A stretch of 64,000 bases of DNA from Zoroaster sp. YZ-2022 (GCA_029582265.1 CM055817.1:25821285-25885284), one strand, 5' to 3'. Shown: positions 52,379 through 64,000, numbered from the stretch's first letter. Translations and numbers: made by a program. The notes: a model not told the origin generated them from the sequence alone.

Positions 52379-55300
52379 ATGTTTCGTGTTCTCTTTTTGG
52401 TGGTCATTCATTGCCTGATGGCCGAGACTGTCAGGTCCTGTCAAAATGCGGCCGTTGGTATCTCGCGTAGCCTGCATTTTAGTGGTAGGGCCGACCTGTT
52501 CCTGCAGGGGCATGGATACCGCAACTTGACGGGAATTTCGATGGCCAGATGCGGCATGTTGTGTCTATCTAATACACGCTGTTTCTCGTTCAACTACTCG
52601 GACCAGGACAAGCTTTGTGATCTGAACGGGGCTTCAGCATCGCAGTTCCCACAGGCTCTCGTTGAGAAGAATGACACCTACTATTACGAACCAGAGAAGG
52701 TATTTATTTTTATTTTTGTAAATCGTTTGTAAATATACGTTCCTTCTTTTGAGCAGTATGTCCATCTATGCTATGAAACGATGTCCAATTGCAGCCAAAA
52801 TTGCCGTAGCTATTGGTATTCTTCCACACTGTATTTGAATTCGACCTATGAACACTTTAAATTACCTGAATTATCAAGGCTCTTTAATGCAATGTTACTT
52901 TTTTATGCAAATCGCCCCACACAAGGCCAATGGCCACTCCAAGGTGGGGGCTACTAAGTCATTGAGTTGTTACAACGACTCCACACTGGAGAAACCAGCC
53001 CCTCGCACCGAAACAAGACAAGTTAATAACCAGCCTCTACACGGTGCGAATAGGACTGGGAGGGGTAACTAGTCAAGAACAAGGCAGTTGTTAAACTGCC
53101 TCTGCCCCTATAAGCAATTATGGTGAAGTGTCTTGCTCAAGCACAATTGTCACGGTCGGGATTCGAACCCACATTTTGCTGCTAACACCAGAACTTGAGT
53201 CCGGTAAGCTAGACTGGGGCAACTAACTGTTTATAGATTATCCAATTACCCCAAACCTTGCCTGGTTCAGCAGCAAGGGGAACAAAATGTACCAATAATT
53301 ATTCCCAATAATTATGTCACTGATATCCACAGACAGCCTGTCTTTACCGGCCATTAATAATAATAATAATCAAACACAACAACCAACTCTGCCCTCACAG
53401 GTACCCATTTACTCTGGAGAGAAGCAATTATGGTAAAGTGTCTTGTTCGAGGACACAAGCACCACGTTCGCGGTCTGGAGTCGAACCCACATTCTGACGA
53501 TTCAGCCATCAGAACGCAAATCCGATGCACTAAACCGCTCGGCTATGGCACTCCACAATATAATAATACATCCCAATTTGATTCGTCCAATTGTCTATCG
53601 GTCTAGTTTGTGAATTCAGAATAAACGGTACCAGAGTCATAGCACTCACCGACTCACTCACCGACTCACTCAGTTTGTGAATTCAGAATAAACGGTACGA
53701 GAGTCATAGCACTCACCGACTCACTCACCGACTCACTCAGTTTGTGAGTTCATAATAAACGGTACCAGGGCCATAGCACTCGCTCAATCACTCAAGCTCT
53801 CAAGCACTCAAGCACTCAGGCACTCAGGCACTCAGGCACTCAGGCACTCAGGCACTCAGGCACTCAGGCACTCAGGCACTCAGGCACTCACTTACTTTAG
53901 CCAATTTGCCATCTGGATTTAGCGGCAGATACAAAACTTAAAAACTGAACATCTTCAAAATCGCTGGACAAGGGGTGGTTACTTTTGATGCGCCTAAGTG
54001 AACAATCCGTCCCTAATTTGCCATAGTGACCAATCCGACCTTTTTCAATGTTAAGTTTTCCCGCGCTGTCACAAAGTTCACCATGATTGGGACAGCGTGA
54101 AAGTTATACAGTTAAAAGGCACCCGAAGGAAAATGAACACACCAACAAAATGCAGCAGAGGAACATAATTTTCTTTTTTTAATAATATAATATAATTATT
54201 ACTAACAATAAACTTACAATAAACATAACATCAATTAAATTTAATACAACTCGAGTAAATTTAGATAAATTATAAATTCGAACCCGGTTGTTGATCGTTG
54301 TGTAGTTCGCTGGTTGAGCGTGCGGCGGTGATACTGGACAGAGACCCTTGGCGTGCCTCGGCGGATGACGTCAGGTCCCCGAGACGGGTTTACCTCTAAT
54401 CGCCGTCGTGCCTCTCCACGTCCCAACCAGACCCCAAAGCCCAGAAAATTAATTTAAAAAAAAATAGACCTGAAAGGTTTTGGCGACTTAGCAACTTGGC
54501 CCCAGTCTCGGTAATCACAACTCGGATGTCCTCCAAACCATCGGCTAACAGAGCCGGTATACACACAAAAAACAACGGCTGATCAGACCGGCATTAGTGG
54601 AGCTCAGATCCGTACCCCCAGGGTGGGGTCGCAGGCAGAGGCCTCAGTGCCCAAAGTCATCGAGCCGGTGGTCAAGCTGCTAAGTGTCTCCCAAACCCCT
54701 TTACTTTTCTTTATATACGACACCAATAATGAATATTCATTTATCCCATAAATTTGAATAAATATCGATCCAGATTGTGTGTGTTCAATCATGTTGGGAA
54801 ACCTTTGCATGTTTAAGCCAAATAAGGAAACTAAATTCACAACAGATTCTTTAGTAAACAAAAAGGTGCACCCCAATGGCTCGGTGGACATTAACAAAAT
54901 AAGGATGGCTGCTGGTTCTATAAAAAAGTAAGGTGGTACTGAAAGGACATTATTTCGTCACACCCACAGGATTTAAGTACAATTATTTATGTTACATTAA
55001 AATGACATTTATACATTAATTCTAAGTTTGTGACACGCCCATTAGTACATTCAGGAAGAGACCTACCATTGTATCTAATCCACATGCATGTATTCCTTAT
55101 AGTTTTGGAGATTGAGCATGCATTCATATGACGAATGCTCTAACTTTTTTTGTGTAATTTGGCAAAGTGACTAATACTGCATTGGTCACTATGCCAACTT
55201 AATTTCGGATTGGTCACTATGGCAAATTAGAGACGAATCGTCCAACGAGGCTCCTCGGGCACAACAAATACAAGCCCACTTTGATGGTTTGATTTGGTTG

Positions 55301-56722
55301 TTCATTTGCCGACTAGGGGGTGTGTCCGCCACACCCGCGATCCTCCGACCCGTTGGCTGCGGCTCTGATTGCCACTTTTCCCTCTCATTGTGTGTACTTT
55401 ATTTATATCATCGATAAAGTGCATTATCCTTGACTCACTGTACATAAATTACGTAAAAAGGGTGTACATATAGCAATTAATCAAAAGTTGTTTACGTCTG
55501 ACATGTCAAATTTTTGTATCATGAATACAAATATAAATTTATCATTACTGGCAACGGCCGGTGATCTATTAAAATTGATCGTCAATGGCCAATGATCCAT
55601 TAAATTGATCGTCACTGGCCGGTGATCCATTGAAATTGATCGTCACTGGCCGGTGATCCATTGAAATTGATCGTCACTGGCCGGTGATCCATTCAAATTG
55701 ATCGTCACTGGCCGGTGATCCATTCAAATTGATCGTCACTGGCCGGTGATCCATTGAAATTGATCGTCACTGGCCGGTGATCCATTCAAATTGATCGTCA
55801 CTGGCCGGTGATCCATTCAAATTGATCGTCACTGGCCGGTGATCCATTCAAATTGATCGTCACTGGCCGGTGATCCATTGAAATTGATCGTCACTGGCCG
55901 GTGATCCATTGAAATTGATCGTCACTGGCCGGTGATCCATTGAAATTGATCGTCACTGGCCGTTAATGACACAAAGAAATAAGCTGAAACTTTCACAGGT
56001 TGGTGTCTACACCCATATTTTGATTATAGAGTATGGTTTTATTTACATATGTTGCTGACTCGGATAGTCAATTATAACAATCAAAGGATCCAATTTTTCG
56101 ATGGTCCACAGATAAAAATGCCCCTCTCCTTAGTACTGTTGTCTGCTGGGTTAGTCAGTATTAATAACACTGCAATGAACCTTAGTCCTTTTTGTTGATC
56201 TTTCACTTGGGCATATTTAACGCATTTTCAATTATGCTAGAATCGTGAAATTGACAATTGTTGACCACCAGTTGTTGGGAACCTAATACATGAATTACTT
56301 AAAAATCAAGTGGACCAGTGAAAATGGATGCGGCATAGCTACAAACCTATGGAGTGCCATGGTTGAGCTAATTTGGGCTAATGGTCGAGCGGTTTAATTA
56401 AGTGCATCGGATTTTTGTTCTGATGGCTGAGTCGTCAGAATGTGGGTTCGAATCCCAACCGCGACCACGGTGCTTGTGTCCTTGAGCAAGACACTTTACC
56501 ATAATTGCTTCTCTCCACCCAGGGGTAAATGAGTACCTGTGAGGGCAGAGTTGGTTGTTGTGTTTGATTAGCCCTATATGCGCTGTAATGGCAGCAATTG
56601 AGCTGTATACTCGCCAGGGAGCTGAGATGGTTTCAGGATGGTTTATGAGCCTGATGAGCAGGGGTAATAATATAATGCGCCTTGAGCACCAGTTTGGTGG
56701 ATACGTGCGCTATATAAGTCCA

Positions 56723-56793
<71 letters not shown>

Positions 56794-59130
56794 TTAAACC
56801 AACATCATTATGATCTGTTTTGTTTTGCAGCCGAGAGACGTTAAGCAGCTGTGTGACAATGGAGGTATGTACATATATTTATATTAGTTAGAGCTTAATT
56901 AAGTATTAACCTACACAAAACAAGAGACTATCTGAAGGACATGGAGACTATTAAACGAACAGATACAATTAAGTTTAATAGATGTGTGTATTATCTTATG
57001 TTAATGATATACGCATATAAACATATAATTCAAGCATATCCATTAGAGGAGTTTTTTTTGTTTACATTGTTTTCTGAGAAACTATTGTTAAATCCTTGCC
57101 AAACCTCCAATGAGGTATGATTAGTCCATCCTTGTATACGGGTAGACATACATACCTAGTTAGTATTCATATAAAATATAAAAGCAATCTGACCACGTCG
57201 GCTCAATTGTGAGTTTGAAGGACCCCTAAGGGACCGTTGCCAATCTCGCCCGCAAAAACCACTGGGTCATTCTCCCAGTATTATCGTGAGACTCGCCAGG
57301 AAAGCAGTGATGAAGCTACCGTCCTCCAAAAACTGCCATTGTTAACTTCCTAATCCATTGACAAAAGAGTGTTCATGTGGGGTTTATACATTTTGAATTG
57401 CCAATTAAGCCTTTCCATTGTGTTAATGGATTATGGTCTGGCCATGCCCAGCAAGACAAAGCGGTTACATCAAACTTTAATGTGTCCAGCTTCTTCTATT
57501 GTTGAGGTTTTTCTAAAGGTCTGGTAGGAGACTTGGAGTAAAACAAATAGTGAGGGCGAGAATTTTTGCGGGTGAAAATTTAGATTGTTCCGGGTGGAGT
57601 TAGTGGGCGAGATTGGCTAAGGTCCCTAACTTGTTAAGGAGATGTTATATACTACTATTGTCAGCAGATTGTAGCAGAATGGGTGTAATTCACTCTGTGT
57701 ACCAATTTGAAGCAAATATATTCAACCAATTTTGAAATATAGGCTCAAAATGCTAAATAAATATCACCGACGCAACCTGGATAGAAAAAAGAGAGGCATG
57801 GCTATATTTTTCAGGGGTCCCAGAAATTACTTGAAATTGGGAGCAAAATATGTTGTGTGTTTATTACTCCCAAAGAGAAATCAGCCAGACAAAAAATAAC
57901 TGGAGCTCAAGTGTTTGTTGGAACAAACACACGGTCTTTGTGTGAACTTCCGATTCAATCAAATTATCATCGATGTTGTTAATATCATATTTTGCAAAGG
58001 TGTATCATCTTTTATAATATTTAACAATATCAATGACATATCAATTTTGCGTTAGAATATGTTGAATTTGAACTTCCTGTTTGGACCAGAAGTAAAGGTC
58101 AGATCAGGTGATTTGAAGGTCATATATATGACCTCCTCATGATCATGACAAAATAACGTTAGTACCTGCTTTGGTTCAGTTTCTGAGACTGGAAAATTAT
58201 CCCTTTTCAAAACGGCTGCTAGGGAGTGCTGTGAACTTTGATAACGTCATCAAACATTTTTTTTGAAAAGATAAGAGGTCACTTTATTTACAACCGTCAT
58301 ATTCAAATTTCTGTATGTTTTTTTTCTGATAGAAAGTTATTATTTCTCTAAACCTGTCGCCAGATGTGAAATGTGGATAGTAATTTCATTCAAATACTGT
58401 CAAAGCCGAGTATGTCACTGACGAATTAAATGGTTTTAGACAACTTGACATATTGTAATGACCCTTTTTAAAAATCCACATAATTGTAACCCGTCAGTTC
58501 TATCTCACATTTTCAATATCTTCAAAAGGTTCACCAAGTCCTACAGACTCCACGTACCACACGCACACCTTGGCTTCGTCCGAGTGCCAAAGGAATGACC
58601 AACATCTCTGCCAACCATGGGAACTGGAGGAAGCCTATCAGGCGGGTCATTTAGGCAAAATACCCACTGACACCGGTTTCTGGTATTCAGTGCCTGAAAG
58701 TCAGGTTGAGTTGAATTCGAGCGGTCTGACCTACTTTGATCTACCAGGGCCACTCATCACGGTGGAGATCTACGGTAAGGACGACCTTGTTGGGATGGCG
58801 GCTGCTTGCTCTGGCCTGGGAGCTCATCTCTGTACCCTGGCTGAGTTGAAAGAGGCATACTTGAGGGGATATCGTCAATCATATGCAACTTGGTTGTACT
58901 TCTCAATACCCAACCGCGATGTTCAGCTTCTCAGTGATGGGTGTAGCAGCTACACAGGTGAAGAGTGTTACGAAGGCGTCGTGCCCAAACACACCGAGAC
59001 CAAATCCTACCGCTCGTGTAAGCTGCTGTCCAGTTTTGAGTGTGGTGACTTCAGCTGGCATCTGCTGCCCCGGAAATCCTGGGTTGATAAACCCTCGATA
59101 CCCCATCATCACAGCAGAGCTACGCTTTGA
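52379..59130 (+). CDS. secreted PAN/Apple protein with link-like C-terminal domains
   Basis: Exons 52379-52699 (phase 0), 56831-56864 (phase 1), 58529-59130. The sum is 957 nt (318 residues). A signal peptide of about 20 residues is followed by a PAN/Apple core with Cys 58, 62, 68 and 80, spaced exactly as in the gene at 7795. Exon 2 is a short linker ending C-D-N-G. Exon 3 holds two link/C-type-lectin-like repeats with H-L-C-Q-P-W-E-L-E-E and H-L-C-T-L-A-E-L-K-E. After E-E-C-Y-E-G-V-V an extra C near 58984 shifts the frame, so the last 50 residues differ from the paralogue and the stop at 59128-59130 may be artificial. Homology continues to 59399. Intron 1 is 4.1 kb, almost all repeats. Confidence 0.7.
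52911..53225 (-). mobile_element. tRNA-derived SINE, minus strand, intron 1
   Basis: The reverse complement carries the B box GGTTCGAATCCC followed by GTGCTTGAGCAAGACACTT, the conserved body also seen at 53385 and 56351. The downstream body differs, so it is another subfamily. Confidence 0.6.
53385..53556 (-). mobile_element. tRNA-derived SINE, truncated, minus strand
   Basis: On minus it starts GGAGTGCCATAGCCGAGCGG and keeps the B-box region and the body up to the GAGGGCAGAG segment. The 3' half is missing. Confidence 0.65.
53607..53889. repeat. 67-bp satellite running into an 8-bp CACTCAGG array
   Basis: Three 67-bp units start at 53607, 53674 and 53741 (TTTGTGAATTCAGAATAAAC). The CACTCA motif inside them grades into CACTCAGG repeated about nine times at 53814-53889. 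Confidence 0.85.
53990..55235. mobile_element. MITE of the 43910 family, interrupted by about 0.9 kb of other DNA
   Basis: The left end (CGTCCCTAATTTGCCATAGT) and the right end (reverse CGTCTCTAATTTGCCATAGT) are inverted. 54070-54960 has no counterpart in 43910-44172 and seems to be a nested insertion containing GC-richer sequence (54290-54420, 54600-54680) of unknown family. Confidence 0.5.
55556..55965. repeat. 31-bp minisatellite, 13 copies
   Basis: Unit CACTGGCCGGTGATCCATT plus (G/C)AAATTGATCGT. The first two copies are diverged; the other eleven differ almost only at one G/C position. Confidence 0.95.
56351..56795 (+). mobile_element. full-length tRNA-derived SINE with (TTG)n tail
   Basis: Head with A box TGGTCGAGCGG (56383) and B box GGTTCGAATCC (56445-56455), body with CCTTGAGCAAGACACTTTAC, then GCGCCTTGAGCACC and TGCGCTATATAAGT, an end typical of L2-type LINE tails, and a TTG repeat tail 56725-56791. 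It would be transcribed by Pol III and mobilised by an L2-like LINE; this is inference from the tail. Confidence 0.8.
57231..57627. mobile_element. Harbinger-like MITE in intron 2, TAA target duplication
   Basis: Inverted ends GGGACC...GCCAATCTCGCCC (57231 and, reversed, 57627) are flanked on both sides by TAA. The paralogous intron at 44186-44193 has the uninterrupted site GACCCCTAATTT with a single TAA, an empty site. Confidence 0.7.
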
Positions 59131-59399
59131 ATGACCGTGTTGAGATGGAGGCTGCTTGCTCACTCCTCGATGCTCATCTATGTAACCCTGGCTGAGTTGA
59201 AAGAAGTATACTTGATGGGTTATCGTCAACCATCATTGATACTTGGTATTACTTCTCACTATCCAACCGCGATGTTCAACTGTTCATTGACGGGTGTAGC
59301 GACTACATAGGTGACGAGTGTTACGAAGGCGTCGTGGCAAACACCCCAAGACCAAATCCTACCGGTCATGTATTCTGCTGCCCAGTGACATCTCAATGA
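59131..59399 (+). pseudogene. third link-like domain, frameshifted continuation of the gene at 52379
   Basis: It aligns with the terminal exon 44577-44881 through to the same C-C-P-V-T-S-Q and TGA (59397-59399), followed by AATAAA at 59469. Relative to that paralogue there is an extra T near 59131, an extra A in the CTATGTAACCC region near 59182, and a missing base in the CAACCATCATTG region near 59235. With the extra C near 58984 this makes four single-base shifts in about 250 bp. Confidence 0.65.
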
Positions 59400-60267
59400 G
59401 TTTGCTGAGCTGCCTGGAGGCACCGAAGACCACATGTAATAAGTGTGGCATTACTACATTGGTTTAAAAATAAATAAATATTAGTGGCATATTTAAAAGG
59501 AGTGTCTAGGGATAGCACAACGGGAATAACAGTAACTATAGAATACAAATTGGTTAATTTGTCAATAATAAATTAATTATTTAATTTATTCCTTTGTTCG
59601 TTTATTCGGTTGTTTATTTATTCGATTATTTGGTTGCTCACAAATTTGTTTACTCGTTTATTAATTCAATGTTTGTTTGTTTGTTTCATTGGATGTTTGT
59701 TTGTTTGTTTGTTTACTCGTTTCATTTAAATTCGTTTAATTCAATATTTGTTTGTTTGTTTGCTGGGATATTTTTGTTTGTTGGTTTGTTTGTTAGTTTG
59801 TTTATTTCATTATCCATCTGTGTCTTAGTTTCTTAGTTTCTTTCTTAGTTTTGTTCTTCTAATGGTCGCCTAGACCTTGTTAGTTGCCCACCCTGGTGAG
59901 CCATGACCAATACCTGGCGGCTTGTGAGTCCACACCTTAATTATTTTTGACTTATAGTTAACCATCACAAATGTCATGGTTGTTTTGCTTGGTCTTTGGA
60001 TTGAATGTTTTGTTTACTATTTCATACATTATTACTACTTTTGTTATTCTTTGCTAAATTTGTAATTACTTTCTGTATTTTTTTTTTTTTCTCTTGCCAA
60101 TAATCACTTGTAAAGTCCAAAACAGTTTTTACTTGTTTTCTTCATTTCTTCATTTGTTCTTGAAGTGAAGTTCGAGTTATAATATCAACTAGTATCGCTA
60201 ATTTGTTTACTCGTTTAATTTAATTTCCTTTTAATGTTTGTTTGTTCGTTTATATTTCTATAGATTC

Positions 60268-60385
60268 TATCTCGCATGATGACGATCAGAACATACTGAT
60301 GGAAATGTCGAGTTGTAACCACCAGTTCTTTTCAGAACTAATTACCACTCAATAAAAAATTCCACATGGTGTCACCACAATTAGT
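60268..60385 (+). repeat. hammerhead-like motif repeat, plus orientation
   Basis: GATGACGATCAGAACATACT, then GATGGAAATGTCGAG and CCAGTTCTTTTCAGAAC. It is the inverted counterpart of 50380-50530. Confidence 0.55.
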
Positions 60386-60442
60386 CTTTCTTATTTTGTC
60401 TTTCTTACATTACTGTTTGGTAAAAGGCCTATAGGAGTTTTT

Positions 60443-60733
60443 AGCTGTTTCGCAGCGAAGCGCAGCGAAACAGCTGTTGTTTTTGTTAAAGTTTTTTTGT
60501 TTCCTTTTTTTTTAGCTGTTTCGCAGCGAAGCGCAGCGAAACAGCTGTAGTTTTTGTTAAAGTTTTTAGCTGTTTCGTAGCGAAGCGCAGCGAAACAGCT
60601 ATTGTTTTTGTTAAAGTTTTTTTTCTTTCTTTTTAGCTGTTTCGCAGCGAAGCGCAGCGAAACAGCTCTAGTTTTTGTTAAAGTTGTTTTTCTTGTTTTT
60701 AGCTGTTTCGCAGCGAAGCGCAGCGAAACAGCT
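60443..60733. repeat. array of five 33-bp palindromes
   Basis: Palindromes at 60443-60475, 60514-60546, 60568-60600, 60635-60667 and 60701-60733. Each has arms AGCTGTTTCGC / GCGAAACAGCT around an 11-base centre and is followed by a TTTTTGTTAAAG spacer and a T run. One centre-flanking base differs in the third (TTTCGTAG). Confidence 0.9.
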
Positions 60734-60773
60734 ATAGTTTTTGTTAAAGTTTTTTTTTTTTTTTTTTAATTTT

Positions 60774-62452
60774 TCAGCGCTTTGCGTACCGGAAGTGCAT
60801 TGCAATAACACATGTTTCATTCTGAACGCCTCTTTGCAGTGTTCCATAAATGCGATTGCAATGAAACTTAAGGGGACCAAAGGCAATAGTGCAATAGTGT
60901 GCATATTGCAATGACGTCATAATTACGTCATCAGGTGTCAAGTAACACTAAGTCAAAGATTAATAATGAAAAACATTAAACAATTAATAACTCCTGAACC
61001 ACATATGCTATCAATTTCATCTATGGGGCATATTGTAGGTCGTTACCCACTCCGTATTTCGTGCACAGATATGACCCCATTTTGACCTTAGCTTCCGGTC
61101 CAAACTAGAAGTTCAAGTTTAAAGAGCTCTACAGCCAATATGAAAAAAAATAATGCTATGATTTCAGTGCATGTAATCATCAGTAGGGTGTACTCGTTTG
61201 GATAGTAGGTTTGATGACGTCATCATATGCAAGAGCGCCCTCTAGCGACAGGTTTAAAAAGACGTTATTTTCACTTGTACACTTGCCAATGTCACATTAC
61301 CACAAATGATATGTCATATTGTAGCTTATGAATCAACTTAAATATCAAAAGAAATTACGTCATTATGACGTCATCAGGTGTCAAGTTACACTAAGTTAAA
61401 GATTATTATTGAAAAACTATTAAACAAATTATAACTGTTGAACCACAATAGCTATAATTATGATCTTTGTAGGTCGTTACCCACTTGACAATTCGTGCAA
61501 ATATGACCTTATTGTGACGTTTGCTTCCGGTCGAAACCAGAAGTTCAAATATAGCAATGTTGTTAGAGCTCTAAAGATACCGTGTGCTGCAGAGAGAAAA
61601 CAATTACACACGGCTGGCTGCGAGTTTTGTCAGGTCCAAACCAGAAGTTGAAATTTCCAAAATATTTCTCAAAAACATTATGTTTGTTTTGTTCTGTTCC
61701 GTTTGGTATGAAAAATAATGGCTGTTTGATAAAATAGACTGCTTCAACGAGCCCCTTTCTTTGTTGAAAGTCAAAAGGTTTACAAAACTCATTTGTGTGC
61801 CATTTACTCGAAGATGTGACATGCAGTTTATGTGTTTACAATAGACCCAAATCCTGATGACGTCGCTGGTTAACCGCATTCCTTAAGTTCCCCGACCCCC
61901 TCCCCAAAGGGTACTGCATTTCAGACAGTTGTGCAGACCATGGGATACACACACCACGGGTTCCCATTCTTATGTTACGAGGTAAACAAACTAGTCTGGT
62001 CGTTGGACATTTTGACTGGGGAAATGATTTTTACACCAGATGAGCAATATGCCATAGAACAACATACAAGTATCTCAAATCCGCAAAAATCCTGTTTGTG
62101 GAAAATGTTTTATGAGTGTTTGAATATTTTGCACATGTTTGCTTAATTTGGACCTAAATACATAGTCCAAACAAAATAATATGATAAAAAGGGGTCAACC
62201 CAAAACAAATTGCAACCGAAACCATTATTACATTAGTTTGAAGTTTTTTCTGTTAAAACAATCATATCTCATGAACTATATGACATTAACTAACAATCTT
62301 TGTGTCATCTTGTAGCTAATTATTTGTATCACAATCCATTCAATGATGTCATAACATTTCAAAAGTCCTCACGGCTCAAAGTGGAAGTTAATATGATAAA
62401 AAAAATAGCGAAACAGCTGGGTATTCGTTCACGAATACAATTGAGCTCTAGT
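60774..62452 (+). mobile_element. Helitron/Helentron-like non-autonomous element, copy 1
   Basis: It starts near TCAGCGCTTTGCGTACCGG, contains about 1.4 units of a 443-bp repeat (anchors 60931 and 61374), and ends with a 7-bp hairpin GTATTCG TTCA CGAATAC (62422-62439), nine bases, then CTAG (62449-62452) before T. No transposase or helicase gene is seen; short open frames inside have no recognisable domain. Confidence 0.45.
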
Positions 62453-62465
62453 TTATTTTAATTTT

Positions 62466-64000
62466 TCAGCGCTTTCCGTACCGGAAGTGCATTGCAATAT
62501 CACATGTTTCATTCTGAACGCCTTTTTGCAGTGTTTCATAAATGCGATTGCAATGAAACTTAAGAGGACCAAAGGCAATAGTGCAATAGTGTGCATATTG
62601 CAATGACGTCATAATTACGTCATCAGGTGTCAAGTTACACTAAATCAAAGATAAATAATGAAAAACATTAAAAAATTAATAACTCATGAACCACATATGC
62701 TATCAATTTCATCTATGTGGCATATTGTAGGTCGTTACCCACTCCGTATTTCGTGCAAAGATATGACCCCATTTTGACCTTAGCTTCCGGTCCAAACCGG
62801 AAGTTCAAGTTTAAAGAGCTCTACAGCCAATATGAAAAAAAATAATGCTATGATTTCTGTGTATGTAATCATCACTAGGGTGTACTCTTTTGGATAGTAG
62901 GTTTGATGACGTCATCATATGCAAGAGCGCCCTCTAGCGACAGGTTTAATAAGACGTTATTTTCACATGTACACTTGCCAATGTCACATTACCACAAATG
63001 ATATGTCATATTGTAGCGTATGAATCAACTTAAATATCAAAATAAATTACGTCATAATGACATCATCAGGTGTCAAGTTACACTAAATCAAAAATTAATA
63101 ATGAAAAAACATTAAACAATTAATAACTCCTGAACCACATATGCTATCAATTTCATCTATGTGGCATATTGTAGGTCGTTACCCACTCCGTATTTCGTGC
63201 AGAGATATGACCCATTTTAACCTTAGCTTCCGGTCCAAACCGGAAGTTCAAGTTTAAAGAGCTCTACAGCCATATATGATAAAAAATAATGCTATGATTT
63301 CTGTGTATGTAATCATCAGTAGGGTGTACTCTTTTGGATAGTAGGTTTGATGATGTCATCATATGCAAGAGCGCCCTCTAGCGACAGATTTAAAAAGACT
63401 TTATTTTCACTTGTACACTTGCCAATGTCACATTACCACAAATGATATGACATATTGTAGCTTATGAATTAACTTAAATATCAAAACAAATTACGTCATT
63501 ATGACGTCATCAGGTGTCAAGTTACACTAAGTTAAAGATTAATATTGAAAAACTATTAAAAAACATTTAACTTTTGAACCACAATAGCTATAATTATGAT
63601 CTTTGTAGGTCGTTACCCACTTGACAATTCGTGCAAATATGACCTTATTGTGACGTTTGCTTCCGGTCGAAACCAGAAGTTCAAATATAGCAATGTTGTT
63701 AGAGCTCTACAGATACCGTGTTATGCAGAGAGAAACAATTACACACGGCTTGCTCCGAGTTTTGCATGAAATAGCGCCCTCTTCTGGTTGAAGATCGAGT
63801 TCTAATGGTGTTCGTCATTGTATTGGTTACAACAATTTTTTTGTCATGTAATTACACTCAAGCCACCTCCTTTTAATAGTGTTTGTTCTTTGACGTCGCT
63901 GGTTAACCGCATTGCTTAAGTTCCCCGACCCCCTCCCCAAAGGGTACTGCATTTCAGACAGTTGTGCAGACCATGGGATACACACACCACGGGTTCCCAT
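62466..64000 (+). mobile_element. Helitron/Helentron-like element, copy 2, runs off window
   Basis: It starts TCAGCGCTTTCCGTACCGG 13 bases after copy 1 ends. It has 443-bp repeat anchors at 62623, 63066 and 63510, one unit more than copy 1. The window's last 100 bases match 61857-61970 of copy 1. Confidence 0.5.

Noticed and set aside
55556..55965. CRISPR-like regular repeat
   Set aside because: Units are contiguous with no spacers, in a eukaryotic intron; it is a minisatellite.
56555..56797. Poly-cysteine open frame
   Set aside because: It reads the TTG tail of the SINE; not a gene.
58541..59229. Minus-strand open frames over the link-like exon
   Set aside because: They are shadows of the plus-strand exon, which has splice sites and a paralogue.

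Overview
The window is AT-rich animal DNA with spliced genes, long introns, dense repeats and one 500-N assembly gap. tRNA-headed SINEs, PAN/Apple domain genes, an L1/Tx1-type LINE and several MITE-like families suggest a marine invertebrate, most likely a deuterostome such as an echinoderm. The species cannot be fixed from sequence alone. No prokaryotic or viral gene was seen.

Layout. (1) 446-2463 holds the last exons of a secreted-type gene that starts left of the window. (2) 7795-18311 is a complete paralogue: a signal peptide plus PAN/Apple exon, a short Thr-rich linker exon, then two tandem cassettes of four exons (A-B-C-D). Every cassette starts and ends in phase 1 and is followed by a possible tiny terminal exon reading D-D-E-stop. 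(3) 24522-36181 holds two head-to-tail copies of a Tx1/L1-like LINE on the minus strand, both embedded in a GATA microsatellite. (4) 36946-37445 is the gap. (5) 37614-44881 holds two head-to-head copies of a small Cys-rich secreted gene. The minus copy carries a nonsense codon; the plus copy (41571-44881) is intact and ends in a link/C-type-lectin-like exon. (6) 52379-59399 is a second PAN gene ending in the same type of terminal exon, expanded to about three domains with single-base frameshifts. (7) 60443-64000 is an array of palindromes and about 443-bp repeats with Helitron-like ends.

The genes look like one family of secreted modular proteins, built by phase-1 exon shuffling (PAN, Cys-rich, cassette and link-like exons) and by local duplication and inversion. 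The PAN cassette gene and the inverted Cys-rich gene share a roughly 165-bp upstream block with CCAAT and CRE-like sites at a similar distance and in the same orientation to the start codon, which suggests shared regulation. An innate recognition or adhesion role is possible but is inference. The rest is mostly transposable elements, several of which can be ordered in time because paralogous introns preserve sites without the insertion.
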